From Phycisphaeraceae bacterium (lineage in GTDB: Bacteria; Planctomycetota; Phycisphaerae; Phycisphaerales; UBA1924), in the NCBI GenBank assembly GCA_019454185.1, contig CP075368.1, forward strand, positions 1,736,001 to 1,800,000: a stretch of DNA of 64,000 nt, read 5' to 3'. Position 1 is the first letter of the stretch; each line of letters begins with the position of its first letter. This document shows positions 1 through 9,089 of this stretch, one piece after another. Below the pieces are notes generated by a model. It ran no database searches, was not told the DNA's origin, and saw only the letters and a list, made by a program, of their open reading frames with translations. The position numbers and the translations under genes are program-made.

Positions 1-2
1 TG

Positions 3-1238
<1,236 letters not shown>

Positions 1239-1242
1239 GAGA

Positions 1243-1322
1243 GGAGTGACGGAGTGACGGAGTGACGGAGTGACGGAGTGACGAAGGCACGAAGGCACGA
1301 AGGCACGAAGGCACGAAGGCAG
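1243..1322. repeat. Composite octamer tandem repeat: 5x GGAGTGAC then 5x GAAGGCAC
   Basis: Five perfect copies of GGAGTGAC (1243-1282) run directly into four perfect copies of GAAGGCAC and one imperfect copy (1283-1322). The array starts just after the atpD stop and ends before the terminator hairpin. The GAAGGCAC unit occurs again, in frame, at two places inside valS (40093 and 40459), so it appears to be a dispersed repeat of this genome. It could arise by slippage or act as a spacer; the sequence does not show which. Confidence 0.95.
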
Positions 1323-1338
1323 ATTATCATGAGTTCTG

Positions 1339-1373
1339 GAGAGCCCCATGCGAGTGCGTGGGGCTCTTTCTTT
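1339..1373 (+). terminator. Rho-independent terminator after atpD
   Basis: The arm GAGCCCC (1341-1347) pairs with GGGGCTC (1360-1366) around a 12-nt loop, and one or two flanking pairs extend the stem. A T-rich tail TTTCTTT follows. It lies about 100 bases after the atpD stop and would end the atp transcript before the convergent pyrD gene. Confidence 0.75.
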
Positions 1374-1422
1374 GAACCTGATGCATCTTTCGTTCAGCGG
1401 CTGTCAAGCGTTCACTGGTCTG

Positions 1423-2412
1423 TCAGGCGGACATCGCACCGACGAGTTGTGTGATGTCGGCGACGCCCTGTCGCATTGCCCAATCGGCGAGGCCGGATGC
1501 GACTTTGATGGGGCTTCGGGGGTCGACGAAGAGGGCGGTGCCCATGCCGACTGCGGTTGCGCCTGCGAGGATGAACTCCGCGGCGTGCTGCCAGCGGAGG
1601 ACGCCGCCGAGGCCGATGATCGGGATGCCCGCGGGCTTTGCGACATCTTTGTAGACGAGGTGGATGAGGCGGACGGCGATGGGGTGGATGGCGGGACCGG
1701 AGAGGCCCCCGGTGGTGTTGCTGAGGCGGGGCTTTCGAGACTCGACATCGATGGCCATGGCGGGCATGGTGTTGGAGATGCAGAGGATGTCGGCTCCGGG
1801 CGTGTTGTTGGGGCCTCCGGGGCGGGCGCGGGCCTCGATCGCGGCGCGTGCGATGTCGAGCATCGGCCCGAAGACGAGCGGGGAGAGCTTGACGATCATG
1901 CGCTTCGCGGTGAGGGTGGCGCGGAGTTCGGCGATGAGGTCGCGGAGCATGTCGGGAGATTCGCCGAAGGAGGTGCCTGTGTGGACGTTGGGGCAGGAGA
2001 CGTTGATCTCAACGGCGGGGAGGCCCTCGGTCTTGTTCATCGCTTCGGCGACGGCGACGTAGTCGTCGATCGAGAAGCCGGAGATGGAGCCGAAGGGCGC
2101 GAGCCCGATGGCGGCGGCGCGGTTCGCGATGGAGGGGGCGAGGTCGCGCGACCAGGCGTCGAGGCCCATGTTGGCGAGCCCGACGGCGTTGAGCATGCCC
2201 GAGTCGCTCTCGATGATGCGCCAGGTCTCGTGGCCATCGCGCGGGAGGCGCGTGATGGACTTCCCGATGACGGCACCGACGCGTCCGAGGTTCAGGGCGT
2301 CCTGAAACTCGTCGAGGTAGCCGGCGGTGCCCGCGGCCAGAATGACCGGATTGCGCAGGGTGAGCCCCGCGAGATCGGTCCTGAGGATCGGATCGGTCGG
2401 GCCTTTGGCCAT
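1423..2412 (-). CDS. pyrD: Dihydroorotate dehydrogenase, class 1-like
   Basis: This flavoenzyme oxidises dihydroorotate to orotate in pyrimidine synthesis. The 329-residue product starts at MAKGPTDPI and spans a full FMN-binding TIM barrel. The loop NVSCPNVHTG places the catalytic base at Cys140; a Cys here marks class 1 (cytosolic), while class 2 has Ser. NTTGGLSGPAI and IIGLGGV are the FMN phosphate-binding segments, and GMGTALF is near the end. The frame stays open far upstream, but that stretch is antisense to the TPR gene and looks non-coding, so I start at 2412. It is divergent from the TPR/YggX gene with 78 bases between the start codons. No pyrK-type partner is visible, so the electron acceptor (1A or 1B) cannot be decided here. 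Confidence 0.93.
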   Translation of the reverse strand: MAKGPTDPILRTDLAGLTLRNPVILAAGTAGYLDEFQDALNLGRVGAVIGKSITRLPRDGHETWRIIESDSGMLNAVGLANMGLDAWSRDLAPSIANRAAAIGLAPFGSISGFSIDDYVAVAEAMNKTEGLPAVEINVSCPNVHTGTSFGESPDMLRDLIAELRATLTAKRMIVKLSPLVFGPMLDIARAAIEARARPGGPNNTPGADILCISNTMPAMAIDVESRKPRLSNTTGGLSGPAIHPIAVRLIHLVYKDVAKPAGIPIIGLGGVLRWQHAAEFILAGATAVGMGTALFVDPRSPIKVASGLADWAMRQGVADITQLVGAMSA

Positions 2413-2490
2413 CGGCCAAGCGTAAGCAGCGCAGGAAGGCCCCGACGGGCCATAGCATCGAACTACCAGCAGCAGCATTGGAGCACACGC

Positions 2491-3120
2491 ATGGATCTTG
2501 CCGCACGCATCGCGCAGTTCGAGAACATGGTCCAGGCCGACCCTGAGAATGACATGGCTCATTTCTCGCTCGGGAGCGCGTACGCGCAGTCGGAGCGGCA
2601 CGCGGATGCGGCTGCGAGCTTTGCGCGGTGCATCGCGTTGAATCCTTCGATGAGCAAGGCGTATCAGCTTGCGGGGGAGTCCCTGATCAAGGCCGGGCGG
2701 AGTGAGGAGGCGGGGGACTTGCTCACGAAGGGGTATGTGGCGGCGGCGACGCGTGGGGATCTTCTGCCGAAGAACGCGATGGGGGCGATGCTCAAGCAGA
2801 TCGGGCGTCCGGTGCCTGAGGTGACGGCGCCGGCGACAAGCGCGGGTGCGGCGGCGGGCGCGGAGGGGTCGTTCGTGTGCAAGCGGACGGGGAAGCCGGG
2901 GACGAAGATGGCTCGCCCGCCGTTCAAGGGTCCCGTGGGCCAGTGGATCTTTGAGAACATCTCGAAGGAGACGTTCGATCAGTGGATCGGGCAGGGGACG
3001 AAGGTGATCAATGAGCTGCGCCTGGATCTCTCGCGGGATGAGGATAACGAGACGTATGACCGCCACATGCGCGAGTATCTCGGGATCGATGACGAGGTGC
3101 TGGCGGCGATCCGGAGCTGA
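2491..3120 (+). CDS. TPR protein fused to a C-terminal YggX-like Fe(II)-trafficking domain
   Basis: This 209-residue protein has two recognisable parts. Residues 1-95 form two or three TPR-like helical pairs (AHFSLGSAYAQ, AYQLAGESLIKAG). An Ala-rich linker at 110-127 follows. Residues 129-199 match the small YggX family of oxidative-damage and iron-trafficking proteins: a single Cys130 followed by KRTGKPG, then ARPPFKGPVG, ISKETFDQW and KVINELRLDLS. YggX of enterobacteria is a stand-alone protein of about 90 residues with one N-terminal Cys, so here it is a fusion. Start at 2491 is the first Met after the intergenic gap. The likely role is iron or Fe-S protection with a protein-binding module; that is inference from the domains. 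Confidence 0.8.
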   Translation: MDLAARIAQFENMVQADPENDMAHFSLGSAYAQSERHADAAASFARCIALNPSMSKAYQLAGESLIKAGRSEEAGDLLTKGYVAAATRGDLLPKNAMGAMLKQIGRPVPEVTAPATSAGAAAGAEGSFVCKRTGKPGTKMARPPFKGPVGQWIFENISKETFDQWIGQGTKVINELRLDLSRDEDNETYDRHMREYLGIDDEVLAAIRS

Positions 3121-3385
3121 TGGTGCGTCCGATCAGCTCTGTGAAGAACAGTGCCACAAAGGCATGCCTCAGACGTACCTAACGCCCTGTCATTCAGGCA
3201 CATGCGCGAGGTGGTGGGTGTCGTCGGGGGGAAGATTGGGACGGAACAGGAAGGGCGGGAATGAACCATTTCGGGGCTGGGGCTGTAACACTTGTTGAAA
3301 CAGATTCATCTCATCGGCAGGGGTGTCTGCGCTGTTTGTGGCGCACGCCAGCCGGAATTGATCACACGAACTGGGAGAATGACAC

Positions 3386-4021
3386 ATGGCGAGTCTGATG
3401 CGGACCGGGATTATCGGGGTTGCGATTGTGGGTGCGGCGGCGATGATGGCTGCCGCGGGAGTGCGGACCACGGGCGTTGGGCGGGGCGTGGAGGCCTCGG
3501 CGGTGGAGTCGGCGGCGTCGAGCGATTACGTGATCGACGCGGTTCACTCGGCGGTGATCTTCCGCGTGAAGCACAATGAAGCGGCGTACAACTACGGGCG
3601 TTTCAACACGATGGACGGTGTGGTGACGTATGACGCGTCATCGGGCGTCACGGGCATCAAGGTGAACGTTGACACGAACTCGGTGGACACCGCGAACAAG
3701 AATCGCGACGATCACCTTCGGAGCCCGGATTTCTTCAATACCAAGCAGTTTCCCCGGGCGACCTTCAAGAGCACGAGCGTGAAGCGTTCGGGCGATTCGT
3801 CGTTCGAGGTTGCGGGCGAGTTCATGCTGAACGGTGTGACGAAGCCGATCACGGTGACGCTCGAGCACACGGGCAACGGGAAGACCCGCGACGGGAAGGA
3901 CATCGCGGGATTCGAGACGACGTTCTCGATCGTGCGGAGCGAGTACGGGATGAACAAGTACCTGCCCGGCGTCGGGGACGAGGTGCGTCTGATGATCGGC
4001 ATTGAGGCTGTCAAGCAGTAA
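3386..4021 (+). CDS. YceI-family secreted lipid-binding protein
   Basis: The 211-residue product has an N-terminal signal peptide (about residues 1-35, with AIVGAAAMMAAAG as its hydrophobic core) and a complete YceI lipocalin-like beta-barrel. Family landmarks are DAVHSAVIFRVKH, the segment NKNRDDHLRSPDFFNTKQFP, and GVTKPITVTLEH. YceI proteins bind polyisoprenoid lipids in the periplasm; the physiological role is not firmly known. The start at 3386 follows GGGAG with good spacing. A hairpin follows the stop, so it is probably monocistronic. Confidence 0.9.
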   Translation: MASLMRTGIIGVAIVGAAAMMAAAGVRTTGVGRGVEASAVESAASSDYVIDAVHSAVIFRVKHNEAAYNYGRFNTMDGVVTYDASSGVTGIKVNVDTNSVDTANKNRDDHLRSPDFFNTKQFPRATFKSTSVKRSGDSSFEVAGEFMLNGVTKPITVTLEHTGNGKTRDGKDIAGFETTFSIVRSEYGMNKYLPGVGDEVRLMIGIEAVKQ

Positions 4022-4025
4022 ATGA

Positions 4026-4055
4026 CGCGGGCGCGGCCTGACGGTCGCGCCCGCG
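4026..4055 (+). terminator. Strong GC hairpin after the yceI-family gene
   Basis: CGCGGGCGCG (4026-4035) pairs perfectly with CGCGCCCGCG (4046-4055) around a 10-nt loop, starting five bases after the stop codon. No T-run follows, so it may stabilise the transcript end rather than act as a classical terminator. Confidence 0.55.
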
Positions 4056-4089
4056 ATTCGGTCACGACTGATTGGTCGGGGGTGAATCG

Positions 4090-4983
4090 ATGCCGCCTGT
4101 TTCTGAACTCCTGATCGGCGGCGTGTTGCCGGGCGTGATTGCGCTGGTGTTGCTCGGCGTGCCGTGGGTGGTGTTTCGAGATCGTGCGGCCGGCGTGTTG
4201 CGGTGGGTTGCGCCGTGGGCGGTCGGGCTGGCGTTCATCCCGGCGTCGATCGTGTCGAACAAGCATGCGAACCTGTGGCCCGTGAATGCGTCGGAGCGAG
4301 GACTGGCTGTGCTCGTGGTCTCGCTCGGGTTGGTGATGCTGATGGGCGTGCTGGGCACGGGCCGACTGGGGCTCTGGGGAAAGCGGGCGGGATTGGCGAT
4401 GCCTGCGAGTGCGGGTGCTTTCGGCGCGTATGCGGTGCTTGTGGCGCTGCATCCGCACGCGGTTTCGACGGCGCTGCTGATCGGCGTGGCCGCGGGCGCG
4501 GGGGTGTGGACGGTTTCGGCGTCGATGCTGCTCGGATGGTCGGAGCGTGCATCGCCTGGATATGGCACGCCCGGGATGTTGGCGATCGCGTTGCTTGGGT
4601 GCAGTCTTGTGATGCTGTTCTCTGCGATCGGTGTGTACGCGCAGGCGACGGGCGGGCTGGTGGCGGCGATGTCGTCGGCGGCGATTCTGGGGTTGTGGAA
4701 GCGGAGAGCCACGCTTGGCGTCGGTGCGTATGCGGTCGCTTTGTCGGTGCTGGCGTACCTGCTGGTCGGGACGTGGCAGTTGTCGGCACGGCCTGCGATC
4801 GGTGCTCTTGTGCTTTGTGCGGCTCTGCCCTTCGTTGCGGCGGGGTGCTCTCGGATTGCACTCGGGGGCGCGGGGCGGCGTCTGGTGGCGTGGATTGCGG
4901 TTGTTGCGATGACCGCAGGGGCGGCCGGCTGGGCTTTCGCGCTGTATTCTGCGGCGAAGGACGCGAGCCCTTACGGATACTGA
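4090..4983 (+). CDS. Polytopic membrane protein of unknown function
   Basis: This 297-residue protein is built almost entirely of hydrophobic segments, about eight to nine predicted membrane helices (for example ELLIGGVLPGVIALVLLGVP, MLAIALLGCSLVMLFSAIGV). I do not recognise a family. A TTG codon at 4072 is in frame, but the ATG at 4090 follows GGGGGTGA with short spacing and starts just before the first helix, so it is preferred. It converges on the pseudouridine synthase gene with 21 bases between the stops. No catalytic motif is visible. Confidence 0.7.
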   Translation: MPPVSELLIGGVLPGVIALVLLGVPWVVFRDRAAGVLRWVAPWAVGLAFIPASIVSNKHANLWPVNASERGLAVLVVSLGLVMLMGVLGTGRLGLWGKRAGLAMPASAGAFGAYAVLVALHPHAVSTALLIGVAAGAGVWTVSASMLLGWSERASPGYGTPGMLAIALLGCSLVMLFSAIGVYAQATGGLVAAMSSAAILGLWKRRATLGVGAYAVALSVLAYLLVGTWQLSARPAIGALVLCAALPFVAAGCSRIALGGAGRRLVAWIAVVAMTAGAAGWAFALYSAAKDASPYGY

Positions 4984-5004
4984 GGTGAACGGGTCGTTCG
5001 GGGA

Positions 5005-6210
5005 TCAGATCTGGACATCGACGGTTGCGCCGGGGGGGTCGAGTCGTTCTACGCGATCGGCGTTCCGGAGCGCGCGGATGAGATCGCCCATGTCGCCTCG
5101 CAAGGGTGAGGTGAACCGCATGGGTTGCTCGGTGATGGGGTGGTTGAAGCCGAGTGTCGCGGCGTGGAGCGCCTGTCGGGCGATGAGCGTGGCGCCGCTG
5201 TGGTCGATGAAGGATCGGCCGCCGTACATATCGTCGCCGACGATCGGATAACCGGTGTGGGAGAGGTGGACGCGGATCTGGTGGGTTCGGCCGGTCTTGA
5301 GTTCGAGTTCGACGAGTGAGAAGTCCTGATCGCCGACGGCGCGTCGGTTGAACCTGTAGCGTTCGCGGACGCGGCAGATGGTGACCGACGGCTTGCCGAG
5401 TTCGTCGTGACGGACGACGTATTTCTCTCGATAGCCCTTCTCTCGCGAGGGGTGCGGTCCTATGGGCGCCTCGATGACATCGACGAGGGGCTCGACGTTT
5501 CCCTGGACGATGGCGAGGTAGCGTTTGTCGACGCGGCGATGCTCGAACTGGTGGCCGAGTTTCCAGTGGGCCTCGTCCGACTTTGCGAAGACGATGCAGC
5601 CCGATGTGTGTCGATCGAGCCGGTGGACGACGCCGGGGCGAGCGAACTCGTTGCCGACGGTTGAGAGATCGCCTCCGAGCGATGATCGGTTGCGGAGATG
5701 CCACGCGAGGGCGTTGACGAGCGTGCCCGAGTGCTCGGCGCGGGCGGGGTGGACGATGATGTCGGGGCGTTTGTTGAGGACGATGATCGCATCGTCCTCG
5801 TAGAGCACATCGATCGGGATCTCCTCCGGCCTGATGACGCCGGTGGGCGGGGGAGGGACGACGACCTCGACGACATCGCCAGCGCGGAGGACGGTCGAGG
5901 CCTTGGGCTGGCGTCCGTTGACGGCGACTCCCCCACCATCGATGAGCTTCTGGAGCTGGTTGCGCGACATGAAGGTGATGCGCGTCGTGAGGTATTTGTC
6001 GAGTCGGGACTTGAGATCGCGGCGCAGCGTGAAGACGACACGCCGGAGTTCGGAGTCGTCGTCCGGCGCACCGGATGAGTCGATGGCGCGCTGGATCGCC
6101 TCGGGATCGACCTTGCCGCCCGGGAGGATGAGCCCCGCGTTGGTGCTGACAACTTCATCGGCCTCGGCAGATGCGGAGGGATGGTTGCCTTTGGGCGCGT
6201 TCTCGGGCAT
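5005..6210 (-). CDS. RluA-family RNA pseudouridine synthase (RluD-like)
   Basis: The enzyme isomerises uridines in rRNA or tRNA. Residues about 60-118 hold an S4 RNA-binding domain (SRLDKYLTTRI, MSRNQLQKLIDGG). The catalytic domain has HRLDRHTSG at 196-204, with Asp199 as the catalytic residue, and LKTGRTHQIRVHLSH near residue 310. The N-terminal 55 residues are acidic and low in complexity, longer than in E. coli RluD. The gene starts ten bases after the stop of the upstream TPR gene, so the two are probably co-transcribed with coaX and the GTPase. The target uridine cannot be told from sequence. Confidence 0.92.
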   Translation of the reverse strand: MPENAPKGNHPSASAEADEVVSTNAGLILPGGKVDPEAIQRAIDSSGAPDDDSELRRVVFTLRRDLKSRLDKYLTTRITFMSRNQLQKLIDGGGVAVNGRQPKASTVLRAGDVVEVVVPPPPTGVIRPEEIPIDVLYEDDAIIVLNKRPDIIVHPARAEHSGTLVNALAWHLRNRSSLGGDLSTVGNEFARPGVVHRLDRHTSGCIVFAKSDEAHWKLGHQFEHRRVDKRYLAIVQGNVEPLVDVIEAPIGPHPSREKGYREKYVVRHDELGKPSVTICRVRERYRFNRRAVGDQDFSLVELELKTGRTHQIRVHLSHTGYPIVGDDMYGGRSFIDHSGATLIARQALHAATLGFNHPITEQPMRFTSPLRGDMGDLIRALRNADRVERLDPPGATVDVQI

Positions 6211-6220
6211 CGGTCATCAA

Positions 6221-7111
6221 CTACTTGGGGTCGCCCGTCGAGTCGGGCGGGGCGTCGGCGCCGGCCTGCTCGTCGGCCTGCTGATCTGCCTGCTGGTCCG
6301 CCGGGGAGTCGGGATCGGATGACTCGTCCGCGTCGGGAGGCGTGACCGGGTCTTCGCCGATCGGGAGCGTCAGACCGGGGGTTGTCGTGACGGTCGGGAG
6401 CGTCTGAGGGAGTTCGGATCGGCTGACGAGCGCGGCGGGTTTGACCGGATTGCGGATCGCTTCGATGCGATCGGAGGCGATGCGGACGTGGAGTTCGAAG
6501 CCGGCCTGACCGGCGATGGAGCGGACCTGTTCGAGCGCGTCGGTCGCGGCTGCGGTGTCGCCCCGCATCTGGCTGGCGGCGGCGAGGCCGTAGAGGGAGC
6601 CGATCGCGTGGATTTCCTGACCAGCGACGCCCCGGGTTCTGTCGAGGACGGTTCGGTAGATCTGTGCCGCGCGGTCCAGGTATCGCTCGCGTTCGGCATC
6701 TGAGAGCGTGTCGCCATCGGACTCGACCGTGCCATCGGGCTTGAGCACCGCGCCGGGGCGGAGCCCGGTGCGAATGGACTGGAGGAGTGCATCGGCGGCA
6801 CCGAGCCGAGCGAGAACCGCGACGCCGGGAACATCGTCGTAGGCCTCTGCGACGTTGAGGAGCGAATCCGGGGAGGCGTTGAGGGTGCCGCCGAGGGAGA
6901 CGCTCTGGAACTCACGGAACGCGGCGTCGATCTTGGCGAGGCGTTGTTCTTTGAGCTTTCCGAGGCCGATGTAGCCGAGCGCGACAACGGCGATGACGGC
7001 CATGATCGGGGTGCTCCATTTCTGGAGGAACCCGATGAACTCCTGATTGAGCCGCGACTCTTCGAGACCGGCTTTCTCACGGATCTGCGTGTGTCTTTGA
7101 TCGATCGACAC
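6221..7111 (-). CDS. Membrane-anchored TPR-like protein (YfgM-like architecture)
   Basis: The 296-residue product has a short cytoplasmic N-terminus, one membrane helix at about 32-52 (STPIMAVIAVVALGYIGLG), and then helical repeats such as YLDRAAQIYRTVLDRT and GSLYGLAAASQMRGDTAAA. A Pro/Asp/Gln tail ends in ADQQADQQADEQ. This order resembles YfgM, which partners SecYEG or BamB in proteobacteria, but sequence similarity is weak. I start at the GTG at 7111, which has AGGGG upstream and directly precedes a normal coding segment; the longer open frame to 7186 has no such site. It lies between the GTPase and pseudouridine synthase genes. Confidence 0.75.
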   Translation of the reverse strand: MSIDQRHTQIREKAGLEESRLNQEFIGFLQKWSTPIMAVIAVVALGYIGLGKLKEQRLAKIDAAFREFQSVSLGGTLNASPDSLLNVAEAYDDVPGVAVLARLGAADALLQSIRTGLRPGAVLKPDGTVESDGDTLSDAERERYLDRAAQIYRTVLDRTRGVAGQEIHAIGSLYGLAAASQMRGDTAAATDALEQVRSIAGQAGFELHVRIASDRIEAIRNPVKPAALVSRSELPQTLPTVTTTPGLTLPIGEDPVTPPDADESSDPDSPADQQADQQADEQAGADAPPDSTGDPK

Positions 7112-7219
7112 GTTGAGTGCCCCTGGTAGATGGCGGACTGCGATGGCTTGAATGAGAAGGATAGGGCGGCACCGCTCGGTCGGCATGCGTGAGGGGTGAG
7201 GGGCGCTCGCACGTGAGGG

Positions 7220-8188
7220 CTAGTGGGTTGGTTGGGGGCGGGGTGGTGTTCTCCAGAAGGCCCAAGCACCGGGATCGGCGAGCGCGGTGTCGGGAACGAG
7301 CGTCTGGCGGATCGCTGCGGCGAGTGACCGGATGGAGTGAGGATCGAAGGCCGAGACGCGGATCCCCTCGGGGCCTTGTGACGTGCCGAGATCGGATCGG
7401 AGATCGACGGGCAGGACGATTGCGGTGGTCTTCGGGAGGGGCACGCGAGGCGAGGAGGCGTCGCGGCACCAGAGGATGAGGTCCGCGGTCTGGGCGAGTG
7501 AGCGTGCGATGTCGATGGCTTCGGCCTCGGCGGGATGGGCATCATCGCGCACGCCGGGTGTGTCGAGGTAGCGGATGACCAGCCCGCCCAGATCGAGCAT
7601 CGCGCCGACGTGGTCGCGGGTGGTGCCGGGATCGGGAGATGTCATCGCGAGTGTGCGCGTCGCGAGGGCGTTCAGGAGCGTTGACTTGCCGACGTTGGGA
7701 GGTCCCCAGGCGACGACGAGCGCGGGCTCCAGGAGATGGCGGAGCATGGAGGCGTGCGCGGGCGTGAGATCGACGCGCGGCGAGAGGTTCCAGCGTCTTG
7801 GCTGGTCGAGCAGGAGGTCGATCGCGAGGGGGCTCGCGGCGTGGGCGAGCGCGGATTCGAGGAATGGGGCGGGATCGTCCATGTCCGGACGGAGCGGTTC
7901 ATGTTCGAGGAGATCGGCACCCGCGTGCCTGATGATCGATGCCACCTGCTTGAGGACAGCAATCCCGCCATGGGGCATCAGGTGTGCTTCGGTCGGTGTC
8001 CAGCGCGCGATGACGGCCTGATGTCCCTGGTGGAGTGTCGAGAGACGAGCTTGGCCTGCGCGGACTGGACGAGAGCCCATCTGCTCCAGACATGCGTCGA
8101 GTTCGCGTTCGGAGTCTGCGTCGAGTCTGAAGAGGGCGATCGCTCCGGGGAGCCCTCGCGGAGATTGGGAGTAGGCGCGGACGGGCAC
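7220..8188 (-). CDS. Short MnmE/TrmE-like GTPase, lacking the C-terminal cysteine motif
   Basis: The 322-residue protein keeps the order of MnmE: an N-terminal alpha/beta part with PHGGIAVLKQV (compare GHGG in MnmE), a helical part, and a G domain. The P-loop is GPPNVGKST at 162-170, G2 is in PGTTRDH at 187-193, and G3 is DTPG at 209-212. The position where NKxD is expected reads PVDL (260-263). The helical domain is short, and the protein ends without the CxGK motif that carries the tRNA-modifying chemistry in MnmE (usually about 450 residues). The start lies two bases after the coaX stop, so expression is coupled. It may be a degenerate or repurposed MnmE; full-length mnmG is present at 25642. 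Confidence 0.78.
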   Translation of the reverse strand: MPVRAYSQSPRGLPGAIALFRLDADSERELDACLEQMGSRPVRAGQARLSTLHQGHQAVIARWTPTEAHLMPHGGIAVLKQVASIIRHAGADLLEHEPLRPDMDDPAPFLESALAHAASPLAIDLLLDQPRRWNLSPRVDLTPAHASMLRHLLEPALVVAWGPPNVGKSTLLNALATRTLAMTSPDPGTTRDHVGAMLDLGGLVIRYLDTPGVRDDAHPAEAEAIDIARSLAQTADLILWCRDASSPRVPLPKTTAIVLPVDLRSDLGTSQGPEGIRVSAFDPHSIRSLAAAIRQTLVPDTALADPGAWAFWRTPPRPQPTH

Positions 8189-8190
8189 GC

Positions 8191-8994
8191 TCAGCCCTCG
8201 GCTTCGGGGTGATCACTCTCGTGGTCGTGCATGAGCGCCTCAAAGGCGAGGCGCATGCCGATGAGTTGCAGATCGGGGACGATGTGCTCGACGATGGGAT
8301 CGGAGGCGAAGATCGCGCCGGCATCGCCGCCTGTGGCGACGACGCGGGGATAGGCGCCGATGACGCCTGCGTACCGCTCGACGAGGCGTGAGACGAGCCC
8401 TCTTGTGGCCTCGGCGACGCCGATGGTCATGGCGTGCTCGGTGTCCTTTCCGATGGGTTCGGCATCGATGCGTTCGGCGTCGAAGGTGAGGGAGGGGAGG
8501 GCGGCGGTGCCGCGAGAGAGGGCGTCGAGCATCATGCGGATTCCGGGCGCGATCGCGCCGCCCTGGAAGACACCCTCGGCATCGATGTAATCGACGGTTG
8601 TCGCGGTGCCGACATCGACGATGACACAGGGACCTTCGGTGCTCGCCCACGCTGCCATGGCGCAGAGGAGGCGGTCTTGGCCGACTTTCTCGGGGTGACG
8701 GACGTTTGCGGTGATGGGGATCGGGACGTCGCGCCCGATGCGAAGATGGGGCGAGAGCCACGCGAGATCCTGGCAGGCGGCGAGGATCTTCTCTGATGCG
8801 TCGGGGTAGACGGATGCGACGAGGAGGGGGCAGTGAGCGGCTCGGCGTTGCTGCGATGCGAGCCACTCGACGATTCCGGCGGCGTCCGTAGAGGCGAAGG
8901 AATGCGCGCCCAGGAGTTCTTCACCCTGAAAGAGGCCGATTCTGGCTCGGGTGTTTCCGACGGCGAGGGTTGCGAGTTGGAGGGGGTCGTTCAT
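8191..8994 (-). CDS. coaX: Type III pantothenate kinase
   Basis: CoaX phosphorylates pantothenate, the first step of coenzyme A synthesis. The 267-residue protein shows GQDRL at about 105, DVGTATTVDYID with the second catalytic acidic residue, GGAIAPGIRMM and a VVATGGDA strand, all typical of the ASKHA-fold CoaX family. The N-terminal phosphate motif DxGNT is degenerate: it reads AVGNTR at 11-16, with Ala11 where Asp is expected. The start at 8994 leads a minus-strand unit with the GTPase gene. The family is clear; whether activity is kept despite Ala11 is open. Confidence 0.88.
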   Translation of the reverse strand: MNDPLQLATLAVGNTRARIGLFQGEELLGAHSFASTDAAGIVEWLASQQRRAAHCPLLVASVYPDASEKILAACQDLAWLSPHLRIGRDVPIPITANVRHPEKVGQDRLLCAMAAWASTEGPCVIVDVGTATTVDYIDAEGVFQGGAIAPGIRMMLDALSRGTAALPSLTFDAERIDAEPIGKDTEHAMTIGVAEATRGLVSRLVERYAGVIGAYPRVVATGGDAGAIFASDPIVEHIVPDLQLIGMRLAFEALMHDHESDHPEAEG

Positions 8995-9089
8995 CCGGGC
9001 CAGCGTATGCAGGGGTGCCGCGGGACGATGCGGGCGGTACAGTTGGCGTGAGAAGCGCGTGCGTTTGACGCGCTACGGAGTCCAGCACG

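Noticed and set aside
1243..1322. CRISPR array in the octamer repeats
   Set aside because: Units are 8 bp with no spacers, and no cas genes are present.
1348..2490. Upstream extension of the TPR/YggX frame through the pyrD region
   Set aside because: It is the antisense of pyrD and its composition is not protein-like; the natural start is ATG 2491.
4235..5704. Long minus-strand open frame opposite the membrane protein and pseudouridine synthase genes
   Set aside because: It is an Arg/Pro-rich shadow frame caused by high GC, with no recognisable features.
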